This document shows positions 30,308-37,545 of a stretch of 64,000 nucleotides of DNA, piece after piece. Below the pieces are notes generated by a model. The model worked only from the letters and a program-made list of their open reading frames with translations. It made no database searches and was not told where the DNA came from. The DNA is from Butyricimonas faecalis (lineage in GTDB: Bacteria; Bacteroidota; Bacteroidia; Bacteroidales; Marinifilaceae). The translations under genes were made by a program, and so were the position numbers. Each line of letters opens with the position of its first letter. The stretch's first letter is position 1. The stretch is taken from contig NZ_CP032819.1 in assembly GCF_003991565.1 (NCBI RefSeq), forward strand, positions 62,001 to 126,000, in the 5' to 3' direction.

Positions 30308-30895
30308 TTAGAAATTTAACAAATCGTAAGTTTCTAACAATTCCTCAGTTCTTAATCCTAGATACCGTCGAGTAGTCATGACATCGCTATGATTAAATAA
30401 TTCACTCAATTTTATCAATGCGAATTCTGCTTGTTCTCCCGCCATTGTTACAATTTGGCGTCCAAAAGTCTTTCGCATTGAATGTGTGGAGAAATGGTCT
30501 ACTTTTAAATTATACTTCTTCTTTATTTCTTTAAATACCACATTAATTCTCTGTATGGTGTAAATCGTTTTCTTTCGGCTAAGAAAACAAGGCTCGGTGT
30601 TGTCCGAGATATTTAATTGGTCATAACAATCTTTGATATGCCCTTGTAGTTGAGAATTGATTTTAATTACTCGCCTTTTTCTCGTTTTCTTCTCGATAAT
30701 GACTAAAGTACTGCTATTGAGTATTTGTTCCCATTTTAGAGATAAAAGGTCACTAATTCTAAGACCAAAAAAACAGCCGCAAGAAATCAAGAGGCTCATT
30801 CGAATGTTCCCATCCCTGTATAGCCTTCTAACAAGATTCAACATTGCGTTCCACTCCACATAATCGCTCGTTGTGTAACTATTTTTCAAACTCAT
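30308..30895 (-). CDS. Small tyrosine recombinase, catalytic domain only
   Basis: This protein of about 195 residues has the complete catalytic set of a tyrosine recombinase: GLRISDLLSLKW (Arg I), KTRKRRVIKIN (Lys in the beta hairpin), FSTHSMRKTFGRQI (HxxR), LFNHSDVMTTRRYLG (His and nucleophilic Tyr). It has almost no N-terminal DNA-binding domain. It resembles the small recombinases in Bacteroidetes mobilisable elements that act as directionality or inversion enzymes. I use the ATG at 30895; a GTG lies three codons upstream. It is in minus orientation beside the large integrase, facing it, and could aid excision or flip DNA inside the element. Confidence 0.85.
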   Translation of the reverse strand: MSLKNSYTTSDYVEWNAMLNLVRRLYRDGNIRMSLLISCGCFFGLRISDLLSLKWEQILNSSTLVIIEKKTRKRRVIKINSQLQGHIKDCYDQLNISDNTEPCFLSRKKTIYTIQRINVVFKEIKKKYNLKVDHFSTHSMRKTFGRQIVTMAGEQAEFALIKLSELFNHSDVMTTRRYLGLRTEELLETYDLLNF

Positions 30896-31006
30896 AACAT
30901 TCACTTTTTAGATTTTTTCTTTATTTCTGAAATACTTTATAGCCTATTTTAAATTACTGTACTGATAATCAATTCATATTCAGACTTCATGGAAGTGAAT
31001 ATTATT

Positions 31007-31342
31007 TTAATCTATAATTCCGATTAGCTTTTCTGGCTTAAATCCTCGCCATGCCATTTTTTGTAAATCAATATAGACGAACATGTTGAAATAACGTTTC
31101 GAAAGTCCATTTCCTGTTATTTTGGATTGTACTGCTTCAGCTTGTAGTGTTCCAACCGCAAAGCGAATACTGCTATTAAGTTTTTGATAACAGAAGCGAA
31201 CAACCTCACCTCGCATCATGCGCTTTTTCAGGATTTCTAACATAAGCCCTTTTCTCATCGCTGTTGCTATGTCCATGTTATTGTGAACACATTTAACGGT
31301 GTTCATAATAATGTTGTTCGTATTAATAGTCAGTGCTTTCAT
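31007..31342 (-). CDS. DUF2693-like small protein (SH3 barrel type)
   Basis: This 111-residue protein has a C-terminal half of MMRGEVVRFCYQKLNSSIRFAVGTLQAEAVQSKITGNGLSKRYFNMFVYIDLQKMAWRGFKPEKLIGI. The order 'V-x-F-x-Y-x-K...R-x-A-x-G-T...F-x-Y-x-D...W-R-x-F' is that of DUF2693 proteins, which have an SH3-like barrel and are common on Bacteroidetes phages and conjugative elements. Its role is unknown. It is probably in one transcript with the small gene at 31368-31625 (25 bp apart), read from the promoter at about 31652-31682. Confidence 0.6.
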   Translation of the reverse strand: MKALTINTNNIIMNTVKCVHNNMDIATAMRKGLMLEILKKRMMRGEVVRFCYQKLNSSIRFAVGTLQAEAVQSKITGNGLSKRYFNMFVYIDLQKMAWRGFKPEKLIGIID

Positions 31343-31367
31343 GCCTTATTATTTATGCGTTACAAAA

Positions 31368-31625
31368 TTAATCTCCACAATACATTTTGTACCCGTAAAT
31401 TGAGTCAAGTGATTGGATGTTTTTGAAATCGTATACTTTGATGATATGGTCATGTTCATCTATTTCACACGTCGGGTCGGCAAGTGCTTCATTTAATCTT
31501 TGTGCTCTTTCTGTTGCCCTTGTAATAGCTTTTTCCATTGTGAAACGAGAGTTGTATTTTACGGTCAAGTTGTATATTCCCATCGCAGTCTTTATAATCC
31601 AATCTGCATCATATCTTGTTTTCAT
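31368..31625 (-). CDS. Small protein of unknown function
   Basis: I do not recognise this 85-residue protein. It is mainly helical in its first half (WIIKTAMGIYNLTVKYNSRFTMEKAITRATERAQRLNEAL) and ends in an acidic tail with DEHDHIIKVYDF. It has no signal peptide or TM helix. It is the first gene after a well-formed promoter (TTG - 20 bp - TATATTTG, minus strand) and is followed by the DUF2693-like gene. By position it could be an accessory or regulatory protein of the element. Confidence 0.55.
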   Translation of the reverse strand: MKTRYDADWIIKTAMGIYNLTVKYNSRFTMEKAITRATERAQRLNEALADPTCEIDEHDHIIKVYDFKNIQSLDSIYGYKMYCGD

Positions 31626-31651
31626 GTTCTTTTTTTGTTTTGATTACATAA

Positions 31652-31740
31652 CAAATATATGACATATATTTAATATATGCAAGTTTTCAATAAGAAAAAT
31701 ATGACAAATATTGAGTATCCGTCATATTTAATTATCTTTG
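31652..31740. promoter_or_regulatory. Divergent promoters with inverted repeat
   Basis: Minus strand: -7 TATATTTG (complement of 31652-31659) with TTG 20 bp upstream (complement of 31680-31682). Plus strand: TTG at 31711-31713, 19 bp, -7 TATCTTTG at 31733-31740. Between them ATATGAC (from about 31699) and GTCATAT (to about 31727) form an inverted repeat that overlaps the plus -33 box, and a further ATATGACATAT lies over the minus promoter. This is the layout of a two-way switch under one repressor. Confidence 0.65.
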
Positions 31741-31756
31741 CATAAAAATTGAACAC

Positions 31757-31990
31757 GTGGTGAAAAAAGGGAAACAAGAGAGAACTGTTATTCATCTAGA
31801 AATGAATGGAGAACATTATTATTTGGGTAGCTTGGCTGCAATTTATCAATTTTTCGATAGTAAAACCCTTGGGATTAGTTATGGTTCGTTGCGCAACTTT
31901 GGTTTATCTCACGAAAAACCATATCAAAATAAACATTGTATTATCCGGAAAGGTGTTTTATTGACAATTTCTAAAAAAAATGACCAATGA
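31757..31990 (+). CDS. Small protein of unknown function (GTG start)
   Basis: This 77-residue protein starts with GTG and is read from the plus promoter 17 bp upstream. Sequence: a basic N-terminus (KKGKQERTVIHLEM), then MNGEHYYLGSLAAIYQFFDSKTLGISYGSLRNFGLS, a pattern seen in small Bacteroidetes phage and element proteins that may bind DNA, though no clear HTH can be named. Its promoter is divergent from the 31625 gene and shares the inverted repeat, so it could be the regulator of that switch. This is inference from position. Confidence 0.5.
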   Translation: MVKKGKQERTVIHLEMNGEHYYLGSLAAIYQFFDSKTLGISYGSLRNFGLSHEKPYQNKHCIIRKGVLLTISKKNDQ

Positions 31991-32160
31991 GAAACACAAC
32001 ACACCGTTGTTTTTGTTGTGTTTCAATTCATTCGTTTTTTTTAATCCAAAAGAGCTATGGAATACGTGAAAAGGATGTTTAATTTATTGAAACAATTGTT
32101 CATTTGCTGTACATTCATGATGTTTTAATGAGTGTTTTACTGGTTAAAAATTGATATAAA

Positions 32161-32568
32161 ATGAAACTAAGAAATAAAGGTATTAAGACATATTTACTCT
32201 CAGTTGCCATAGTTACATTTATCGCTTACATAGTCCCTTCTATAGTTTTATATTTGGGAGGTTATGGGGGCGTAATCCTTTCTGCTTGTATATCCTTGTT
32301 GAATGTAAACATTGCTGTGCTTGCTTGGATTTTAGTGAAGTCAAACGGAAAGAATGCTTTGCTGAAATGGCACTTAGGATTGAATGGTTGTGTCGTGTTG
32401 CTTTTGCTTGTCATCATTTCTTTGACTATAACCAATGGCGGTTTTCTGTCTTTTAGCATCATTGCATTTGTATGGCTGGGAATATTCAACATATTACCCA
32501 TTATCTTCTCGTATATTGTTTATTCTTTCATTTTGCGCAAAACATGTATCAAGTCGACAAATATGTAG
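32161..32568 (+). CDS. Four-helix membrane protein of unknown function
   Basis: This 135-residue integral membrane protein has four predicted TM helices: about 12-33 (YLLSVAIVTFIAYIVPSIVLYL), 37-59, 72-94 (LNGCVVLLLLVIISLTI) and 99-125. It has short loops and no recognised domain. It begins about 170 bp after the previous gene, in the low-GC cargo part of the element. No catalytic residues are apparent. Confidence 0.5.
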   Translation: MKLRNKGIKTYLLSVAIVTFIAYIVPSIVLYLGGYGGVILSACISLLNVNIAVLAWILVKSNGKNALLKWHLGLNGCVVLLLLVIISLTITNGGFLSFSIIAFVWLGIFNILPIIFSYIVYSFILRKTCIKSTNM

Positions 32569-32672
32569 CGTAAAAAAATATAAAATAATAATAAATTCTG
32601 ATAGAAGGTTAAGGAAATTGATTATAATGAACAACAAATTTGGCCTAATGGTCCTAAAAATAAGAACAAAAA

Positions 32673-32798
32673 ATGAAACATCCATATGAAGAATATGAGA
32701 CATCCAAACTTTGGAAAATTGTAAAATCTTCAATAGAAGAATTAGTTGAGAACAATGATATTGAGCTTTTTACTCCGATAGAGTATATCGTAGGTTAA
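32673..32798 (+). CDS. Small (41 aa) conserved-looking protein, possibly truncated
   Basis: This short frame (MKHPYEEYETSKLWKIVKSS ... ELFTPIEYIVG) looks like small Bacteroidetes proteins I recall starting with HPYE-Y and ending a few residues later, so it may be cut by its stop at 32796. The preceding frame, ending in IWPNGPKNKNKK, overlaps its start as ATGA, which suggests a remnant of a two-gene unit. The function is unknown. It is too short to name with confidence. Confidence 0.35.
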   Translation: MKHPYEEYETSKLWKIVKSSIEELVENNDIELFTPIEYIVG

Positions 32799-32922
32799 CA
32801 CCGCAAAAATATATCTTCAACTAATATAAGTGAAGAAGAGTCTCCCAAATAGAGCATTTCACCATAAGTAAACAAATTTAGTTTATACAAAATATTTCTT
32901 GATATTTCTCGTTTTATGATTA

Positions 32923-33329
32923 ATGGGAAAGCCAAAAGTATTGGAGTTGACAGAGGCGAAACGCCTCGCACTCGAAAAAGGATTTCGCTTAGGCGAAAAG
33001 CATTGTTTCCGTATGTGTTGTCGTGCTGTGTTACTGAAAGCAGACGGACTGTCTTCGGCAGCGGCGGGAGCGCAGACGAAAATGAGCACGTGAGTGTAAA
33101 CGCTTGGGTAAAACGTTTCAAGTCCGAAGGCATCGATAGGTTGAAAACTCGTCTTGGCAGAGGTCGGAAACCTATCATTGACAGTTCGGACGAGGAAGCA
33201 GTGTGCCGTGCAATAGAACAAGACAGACAGAGCGTGAGCAAGGCAAGGGCGGCATGGGAGCAAGCCTCTGGCAAAGAGGCGAGCGACTCAACGTTCAAAT
33301 GTTTTTTATCAGCATTGGGATTGGAATAA
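32923..33329 (+). pseudogene. IS630-family transposase remnant (N-terminal part, frameshifted)
   Basis: The first frame reads MGKPKVLELTEAKRLALEKG then FRLGEKHCFRMCCRAVLLKADG and stops at 33094; the sequence continues in another frame as VNAWVKRFKSEGIDRLKTRLGRGRKP and ends at 33329 with KCFLSALGLE. This is the paired helix-turn-helix N-terminus of IS630 transposases. The whole DDE catalytic domain is missing. Its base composition is GC-richer than the element around it, so it came from a separate insertion that has since decayed. No terminal repeats could be found. Confidence 0.75.
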
Positions 33330-33373
33330 TTTCGGAATAAAACGTACCAATTGGTTAACAGAAAAATAGAAAT

Positions 33374-34003
33374 ATGATTATTATGTCAAGTAGAAAGATA
33401 GAAAAATTTAATACTTTTGAACAGGTCTCAAATAGTGATTGGTTCAATCGTCTTGTACACTTAGCCGAGTGCATAAGGAAAAATAAGATTATGAAGTGGA
33501 TATCATCAATTATTTATGCTTTTGTATTCATAATGATATGCCATTATATTCAGAGTATCTTTTCACATACTATCATCGCTTTCCCATTTTGGCTATGGGG
33601 AATCATTCCTGTTATAACAATTATTGTTTTATTATTAGTTGTAGGAATAAAGAAGAAAATAATAATATTTTTGAGCATCTTGTTCGGGGGCTGTATCGGC
33701 ATCGTTATTACGGGCATATTGATTACATTGTTTGTAACAACTAATTATTGGTTTGCTAATTCTGAATCATACCATAGAGACGCATATGTTATGGGCAAGA
33801 AATATAATAAAAGAGATAGTCATGCTAAGCATATTAGTTTTTCAACGTATAATGTGAACTTAATATTTTTAGATAACAATGAATACTATTGCTTGGATGA
33901 TTCTGACATCTATAAAAAATGCGACCAAGGTGACACAGTAAAAGTTACCTTGTGTAAAGGCCTTTATGACATACCTATTATCAAGGATTTGCATACAGAA
34001 TAG
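33374..34003 (+). CDS. Membrane protein of unknown function
   Basis: This 209-residue protein has a cytoplasmic N-terminus (about 1-40), three predicted TM helices at about 43-62 (IIYAFVFIMICHYIQSIF), 69-90 (FPFWLWGIIPVITIIVLLLVVG) and 94-122, then a roughly 85-residue extracytoplasmic tail with FSTYNVNLIFLDNNEYYCLDDSDIYKKCDQGDTVKVTLCKGLYDIPII. The tail resembles the small beta domain of DUF3592-type membrane proteins (G-D-x-V-x-V). It has three cysteines. Cargo of the element; no function can be given. Confidence 0.5.
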   Translation: MIIMSSRKIEKFNTFEQVSNSDWFNRLVHLAECIRKNKIMKWISSIIYAFVFIMICHYIQSIFSHTIIAFPFWLWGIIPVITIIVLLLVVGIKKKIIIFLSILFGGCIGIVITGILITLFVTTNYWFANSESYHRDAYVMGKKYNKRDSHAKHISFSTYNVNLIFLDNNEYYCLDDSDIYKKCDQGDTVKVTLCKGLYDIPIIKDLHTE

Positions 34004-34117
34004 GTATGATTCAAGTTATCTTATTGTATTTGATGAAACGTAATTGATAAGAAATTCTAAATTGCTTATTTTAAGCTATTTGGTTTATTTTAGCGGAATT
34101 TTTAATTATAATATAGT

Positions 34118-34753
34118 ATGAAATTAAAAAAATCGTTACTCCTAATTTTATTTATAGTACTAATTAGTTCATGCGAGGAAACAACATTTTATTACAAAAT
34201 TCCCATGACAAACAAAATCTTGGCAATATATACTCCTGCATTTAGTGATTATGCGTACGTTTATATAGGCATGCATAAATTAAATGCAATGGATAGTTTT
34301 GATTTAAAGATATATAAGGGAGAAACAACAGAGGTTTCGCTAATTTTAAACAAACAGAAAAATGACACAATATATTATTCTGACAGGTGGGATGATGTTA
34401 CGTTAATTACTAAAAAAAGAAAATATAAAAGAATTGAATGGTATGATGACAAATTTTATAATAAAGATACTAATAAATGCTCTATAAATCAAAACTATAT
34501 AGAAGTTGTTATTAAAGATTACGCTGCTTTTGTCGTGTATCAATTAAATAATTCATATCGGATTCTAAAACCAATCCCTGAAAATGAAAAGAATTTTGAA
34601 AACATACACCCCACTACCGATAGATTATATGTGAGGGATATAGAAATGAATGCTTATATTGATGCTCTTTCAAAGGTAATAATCATATTGAATGAGGCAT
34701 ATAAAGATTTAAGAATGGCATACATTACTATCAACACAAATGCATTTTTCTAG
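34118..34753 (+). CDS. Lipoprotein of unknown function
   Basis: This 211-residue lipoprotein has signal peptide MKLKKSLLLILFIVLISSC (Cys 19). The mature part is beta-rich with many Tyr and Lys residues (FDLKIYKGETTEVSLILNKQKNDTIYYSDRWDDVTLITKKRKYK) and shows no known motif. The 3' end overlaps the convergent NUMOD3 gene by 45 bp, so transcripts from the two genes are antisense there. It may form a unit with the membrane protein at 33374-34003 (114 bp apart). No function can be given. Confidence 0.55.
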   Translation: MKLKKSLLLILFIVLISSCEETTFYYKIPMTNKILAIYTPAFSDYAYVYIGMHKLNAMDSFDLKIYKGETTEVSLILNKQKNDTIYYSDRWDDVTLITKKRKYKRIEWYDDKFYNKDTNKCSINQNYIEVVIKDYAAFVVYQLNNSYRILKPIPENEKNFENIHPTTDRLYVRDIEMNAYIDALSKVIIILNEAYKDLRMAYITINTNAFF

Positions 34754-35068
34754 TAAAAAGTCAATCAAGGCCTCGAATTTACTCTCTGAAATGATTATCG
34801 TTTTACCATGTTTTCGGTTCAATTCTTCAAAAAAATCAATTGCTTCCTCTTTGCTATTGAATTCAATATTTCCAAAATAGGCATTATCCTTTTCATGGTT
34901 CTGGCCAGTTTTTCGTTGCGTCCAACTTTTGCGCTGTGATAAAGCAATCTTTGCTTTTGTGGCAGGGGTTCGTGGTTTACCATAATTTGGATTGTTAGCT
35001 CCTAATTTTTTTTGTCGCATTTTTTCTCGGGTCGAATTGTCTAAGTCGTATTTCACTTGGTTATTCAT
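34709..35068 (-). CDS. NUMOD3-motif DNA-binding protein
   Basis: This 119-residue protein contains a NUMOD3-type motif near its start: REKMRQKKLGANNPNYGKPRTPATKAKIALSQRKSW (about residues 14-50). The motif is a DNA-binding element first known from GIY-YIG and HNH homing endonucleases. No nuclease domain is attached: the rest (FNSKEEAIDFFEELNRKHGKTIIISESKFEALIDFLLEK) is a small mixed fold. So it may be a stand-alone DNA-binding protein or regulator. It is divergent from the polymerase-like gene, with repeated TTGAAC sites in the intergenic DNA. Confidence 0.65.
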   Translation of the reverse strand: MNNQVKYDLDNSTREKMRQKKLGANNPNYGKPRTPATKAKIALSQRKSWTQRKTGQNHEKDNAYFGNIEFNSKEEAIDFFEELNRKHGKTIIISESKFEALIDFLLEKCICVDSNVCHS

Positions 35069-35196
35069 TTGTTTTAGTTTATATATAAATATAGGTTGAA
35101 CTAAAAATGTTACATCAATTCATTTTTTCACTGGAAAAATTTTCGCACACCATCTCGTCCGTACTGATAGAGTGGGGGCTATTTTTTTTATTAAAT

Positions 35197-35227
35197 AGTT
35201 CAAATAGTTGAACTACATTTGAACTAC
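35197..35227. promoter_or_regulatory. TTGAACTAC repeats and palindrome upstream of the polymerase-like gene
   Basis: AGTTCAA at 35197-35203 and TTGAACT at 35208-35214 form a palindrome. TTGAACTAC occurs at 35208-35216 and again at 35219-35227, 11 bp apart, one helical turn. It directly precedes a promoter (TTG at 35228-35230, 20 bp, TATATTTG at 35251-35258). This could be an operator for the NUMOD3 protein or iterons used in replication. Confidence 0.55.
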
Positions 35228-35272
35228 TTGATGTATTATTATATTTATAGTATATTTGAAAAAAAGACGAGT

Positions 35273-36811
35273 ATGCCGGAGAACTACTTTATATATCGAT
35301 TTAAGGAATTTGACAATGATAAATTCATAGAATTATACAGGGAATCTTGTACCAAGACCTTTATTTTAGATTATTCAGAATCTTATAATGATATAAACAT
35401 TCCTGTATCTAAAGAAGACCAAGTACAAATCAAAGATTTAGAACCAGTAAAAATTCCAGTTAAACCAAGAAAGCCCCTGCAATCAGAAGAAAAGATAACA
35501 TGGAAAGGTGTGTTCTTGTGTCACGCTATAATATATAGATGTTCAACAAACGAACATGGACATGCCCCGGTAAATGCAGAAATATTGAAGGCTGTGTTAG
35601 GTCCGGATTACAGAAACATGCTGGATGTCCTAATACAAATGAATTTAATAGAACGAATACATTACGAGAATGCTCCAGATTATTTGGCCGGTTATTACTC
35701 TACAAATTACCAACTTCTCCATAAAACGGAATTATTTCAAACCTCTAACAGAACAATTATCAAGTATATCGAAAAATTGAAAAGTCTATTGAAGAACTAT
35801 TACCAGTACAAGGAAAAGCAACTGGAAGACCTTTATGGCGCTAGATTCAAGGAAAACTACATGAAATCCTTGAACATGGTGAAAATAAAGGATAAAGAAG
35901 GCTTACAATCTTACGTGCGAGAACAAATTAAACAAAACCCGGATAAAAGAAACTATTACAATTACGTGATAGACTATATATCCCGAGGTCATTACTCGAT
36001 ATTTAATATTGACAAGTCAAGAAGAATTTACCATGTTTTAACAAGTTTGCAAAGAGAGTTAAAACAGTACTTGAATATAAAATACCAAATTGATGCACGT
36101 AATTCACATCCTGTTTTATTCATATATTTCATTTTCAATTACAAGAACATATCAATATCTTCATCAAATAGCATAATCAATTTCATATTATCAAAGAAAG
36201 AAGAAATTGAGACACAATCTAATCATTATGTTGGTAAATATCTTTATAACGAATTAAAAAACAATAATATAGAGTTAGATGAAATTACAAAGTTGTCACC
36301 GGACGAACTAGCTTACATCTACATGACATCAACCGGGCAATTTTGGGACGAGTTTCTAGCAAGACATACAGAGGTTGACCGAAACGAGCTAAAGCAAATA
36401 ATGTTTGCCGAGGTGTTTTATTCCAATAAAGTTGGTTTGGCGTGGAAAAAATTTGGAAAAGAGTTTGCCGGGGAATATCCAAGTGTTTATAAGTTAATCG
36501 CCAGATGGAAGAATCCGGCTAAGGATAAAAAAATTTCTAGCTATATCAAGGAAAATGATATTCACGCTGACAAGGAAACAGCATCTCTTTCTGTCGCAAT
36601 GATGAAATTGGAATCAGTAATATTTCATGATATTCTATCAAATTTATATGCCAAGCGTATCCGGGCTGTCCATATTCATGATGCAGTAATTGTTCCCGAA
36701 ACAAAAGGGAATATTAATATTACGTCAGAAAAACTTGTCGAAATAATGAGAAATTGTTATGCAAAATATGGACTTGTTCCAAGTTTTAGTATTGATTTTC
36801 GTGAAATTTGA
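35273..36811 (+). CDS. Family A DNA polymerase-like palm protein (element replication protein)
   Basis: This protein of about 512 residues shows the three palm motifs of family A DNA polymerases in order. Motif A: YQIDARNSHPVLF (Asp about 274 from this start), preceded by SRRIYHVLTSLQRELKQYL, a fingers/template segment seen in polymerase-like proteins with a D-x-x-NSxP motif. Motif B: ELKQIMFAEVFYSNK. The following EYPSVYKLIARWK and LSVAMMKLESVIFHDIL match the O1/Q-helix and QxxE region. Motif C: AVHIHDAVIVPE. No 5'-3' or 3'-5' exonuclease domain is visible; the first 200 residues look like a winged-helix region. I choose ATG 35273, which follows the TATATTTG box at 35251-35258 by 14 bp; earlier in-frame starts exist. 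It probably copies the element or primes its replication. Confidence 0.6.
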   Translation: MPENYFIYRFKEFDNDKFIELYRESCTKTFILDYSESYNDINIPVSKEDQVQIKDLEPVKIPVKPRKPLQSEEKITWKGVFLCHAIIYRCSTNEHGHAPVNAEILKAVLGPDYRNMLDVLIQMNLIERIHYENAPDYLAGYYSTNYQLLHKTELFQTSNRTIIKYIEKLKSLLKNYYQYKEKQLEDLYGARFKENYMKSLNMVKIKDKEGLQSYVREQIKQNPDKRNYYNYVIDYISRGHYSIFNIDKSRRIYHVLTSLQRELKQYLNIKYQIDARNSHPVLFIYFIFNYKNISISSSNSIINFILSKKEEIETQSNHYVGKYLYNELKNNNIELDEITKLSPDELAYIYMTSTGQFWDEFLARHTEVDRNELKQIMFAEVFYSNKVGLAWKKFGKEFAGEYPSVYKLIARWKNPAKDKKISSYIKENDIHADKETASLSVAMMKLESVIFHDILSNLYAKRIRAVHIHDAVIVPETKGNINITSEKLVEIMRNCYAKYGLVPSFSIDFREI

Positions 36812-36885
36812 ATAGTAAGCTGAATTTGTAATAGGGAGAATATGAGTAAACTCTTTATTTTTGTTCCATAAATCATGATATTTTT

Positions 36886-36904
36886 TGTAAACTATATAGT
36901 AAAC
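36886..36904 (+). repeat. TGTAAACTATATAGTAAAC repeat, right copy
   Basis: Exact copy, same orientation, of 28533-28551. It lies 36 bp inside the right attachment repeat and upstream of the rebuilt phosphatase gene. It probably is an integrase arm site. Confidence 0.65.
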
Positions 36905-36940
36905 TATTTTAAATGATAATATTTTAATTATTTTATAATC

Positions 36941-36960
36941 AATATGAAGAAAAGAATATT
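36941..36960 (+). repeat. Right attachment repeat (attR core)
   Basis: AATATGAAGAAAAGAATATT, identical to the left copy. It covers the first codons of the phosphatase gene, so the gene stays whole, but everything upstream of it, including any promoter, now belongs to the element. Confidence 0.8.
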
Positions 36961-37432
36961 GTTTGTTTGCTTGGGTAATATATGCCGTTCTCCGAGTGCA
37001 GAGGCGATTATGAAATATTACGTGAAGGAAAGAGGATTAGAAGAACAATATTACATTGATTCGGCTGGTATTAGTGGCTATCATTCCGGTGATCCGGCAG
37101 ATAGACGGATGCAGAGTCATGCGATAAGAAGAGGTTATGATTTGACCAGTTTGTCTCGAAAGTTTTATCCGGATGCTGATTTTTCTGATTTCGATATGAT
37201 TATCGGCATGGATGACCAGAATATCCGTGACTTGCAACGTATGGCTACTTCCGAAGAAGAAAGAAATAAAATACACAAGATGACAGATTTCTGTCAGCGT
37301 TTCTCTTACCGGGATAGCGTTCCCGACCCTTATTATGGTGGGGATTCCGGGTTTGAGTTGGTGTTGGATTTATTGGAAGATGCTGTGGAAGGGTTACTAA
37401 TTTATTTAAACGGGGAAGACTATAAAGGTTAA
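36944..37432 (+). CDS. Low-molecular-weight protein tyrosine phosphatase
   Basis: This 162-residue cytoplasmic phosphatase removes phosphate from tyrosine. The P-loop C-x5-R-S is at residues 9-16 (VCLGNICRSPSAEAI) with catalytic Cys 9 and Arg 15, and the general acid is Asp in the DPYYGG loop (about residue 128, VPDPYYGGDSGFE). Length is typical. Such enzymes often act on tyrosine kinases that control exopolysaccharide export. The gene is the insertion target of the 8.57-kb element: its first seven codons are in the 20-bp attachment repeat. It was originally next to ftsY. I see no clear TAnnTTTG box in the element-derived DNA just upstream, so present expression is uncertain. Confidence 0.94.
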   Translation: MKKRILFVCLGNICRSPSAEAIMKYYVKERGLEEQYYIDSAGISGYHSGDPADRRMQSHAIRRGYDLTSLSRKFYPDADFSDFDMIIGMDDQNIRDLQRMATSEEERNKIHKMTDFCQRFSYRDSVPDPYYGGDSGFELVLDLLEDAVEGLLIYLNGEDYKG

Positions 37433-37502
37433 GTCATATTATAGAAGTAATTCAAAACAATTATGATCGCTAATAGGTCATGTCCAGAGATATTCGTAAA
37501 AA

Positions 37503-37527
37503 AACCGGCACTTTGCCGGTTTTTATT
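37503..37527 (+). terminator. Intrinsic terminator after the phosphatase gene
   Basis: ACCGGCA pairs with TGCCGGT around a three-base loop (about 37504-37520), followed by a T-rich run TTTTTATTTT. The preceding A-run lets it work in both directions, serving also the minus-strand gene that ends at 37546. Confidence 0.85.
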
Positions 37528-37545
37528 TTGCATATATGTAGCGAA

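Larger units (their letters stand above)
28391..36960. mobile_element. 8.57-kb integrative element inserted in the 5' end of a tyrosine phosphatase gene
   Basis: The element is bounded by the 20-bp direct repeat AATATGAAGAAAAGAATATT at 28391-28410 and 36941-36960. The right copy is the start of the phosphatase gene (MKKRILFVCLGNICRSP). The left copy starts a 13-codon mimic (MKKRILFICLGNK, then stop). Both ends also carry TGTAAACTATATAGTAAAC about 40-140 bp inside. The first internal gene is a large tyrosine recombinase. Genes inside are AT-rich and mostly orphans, unlike the GC-richer flanks. Contents: two tyrosine recombinases, DUF2693-like protein, two small orphans, membrane proteins, a dead IS630 piece, a lipoprotein, a NUMOD3 protein and a family A polymerase-like protein. 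No relaxase or mobilisation gene is seen, so transfer, if any, would need help. Confidence 0.82.
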
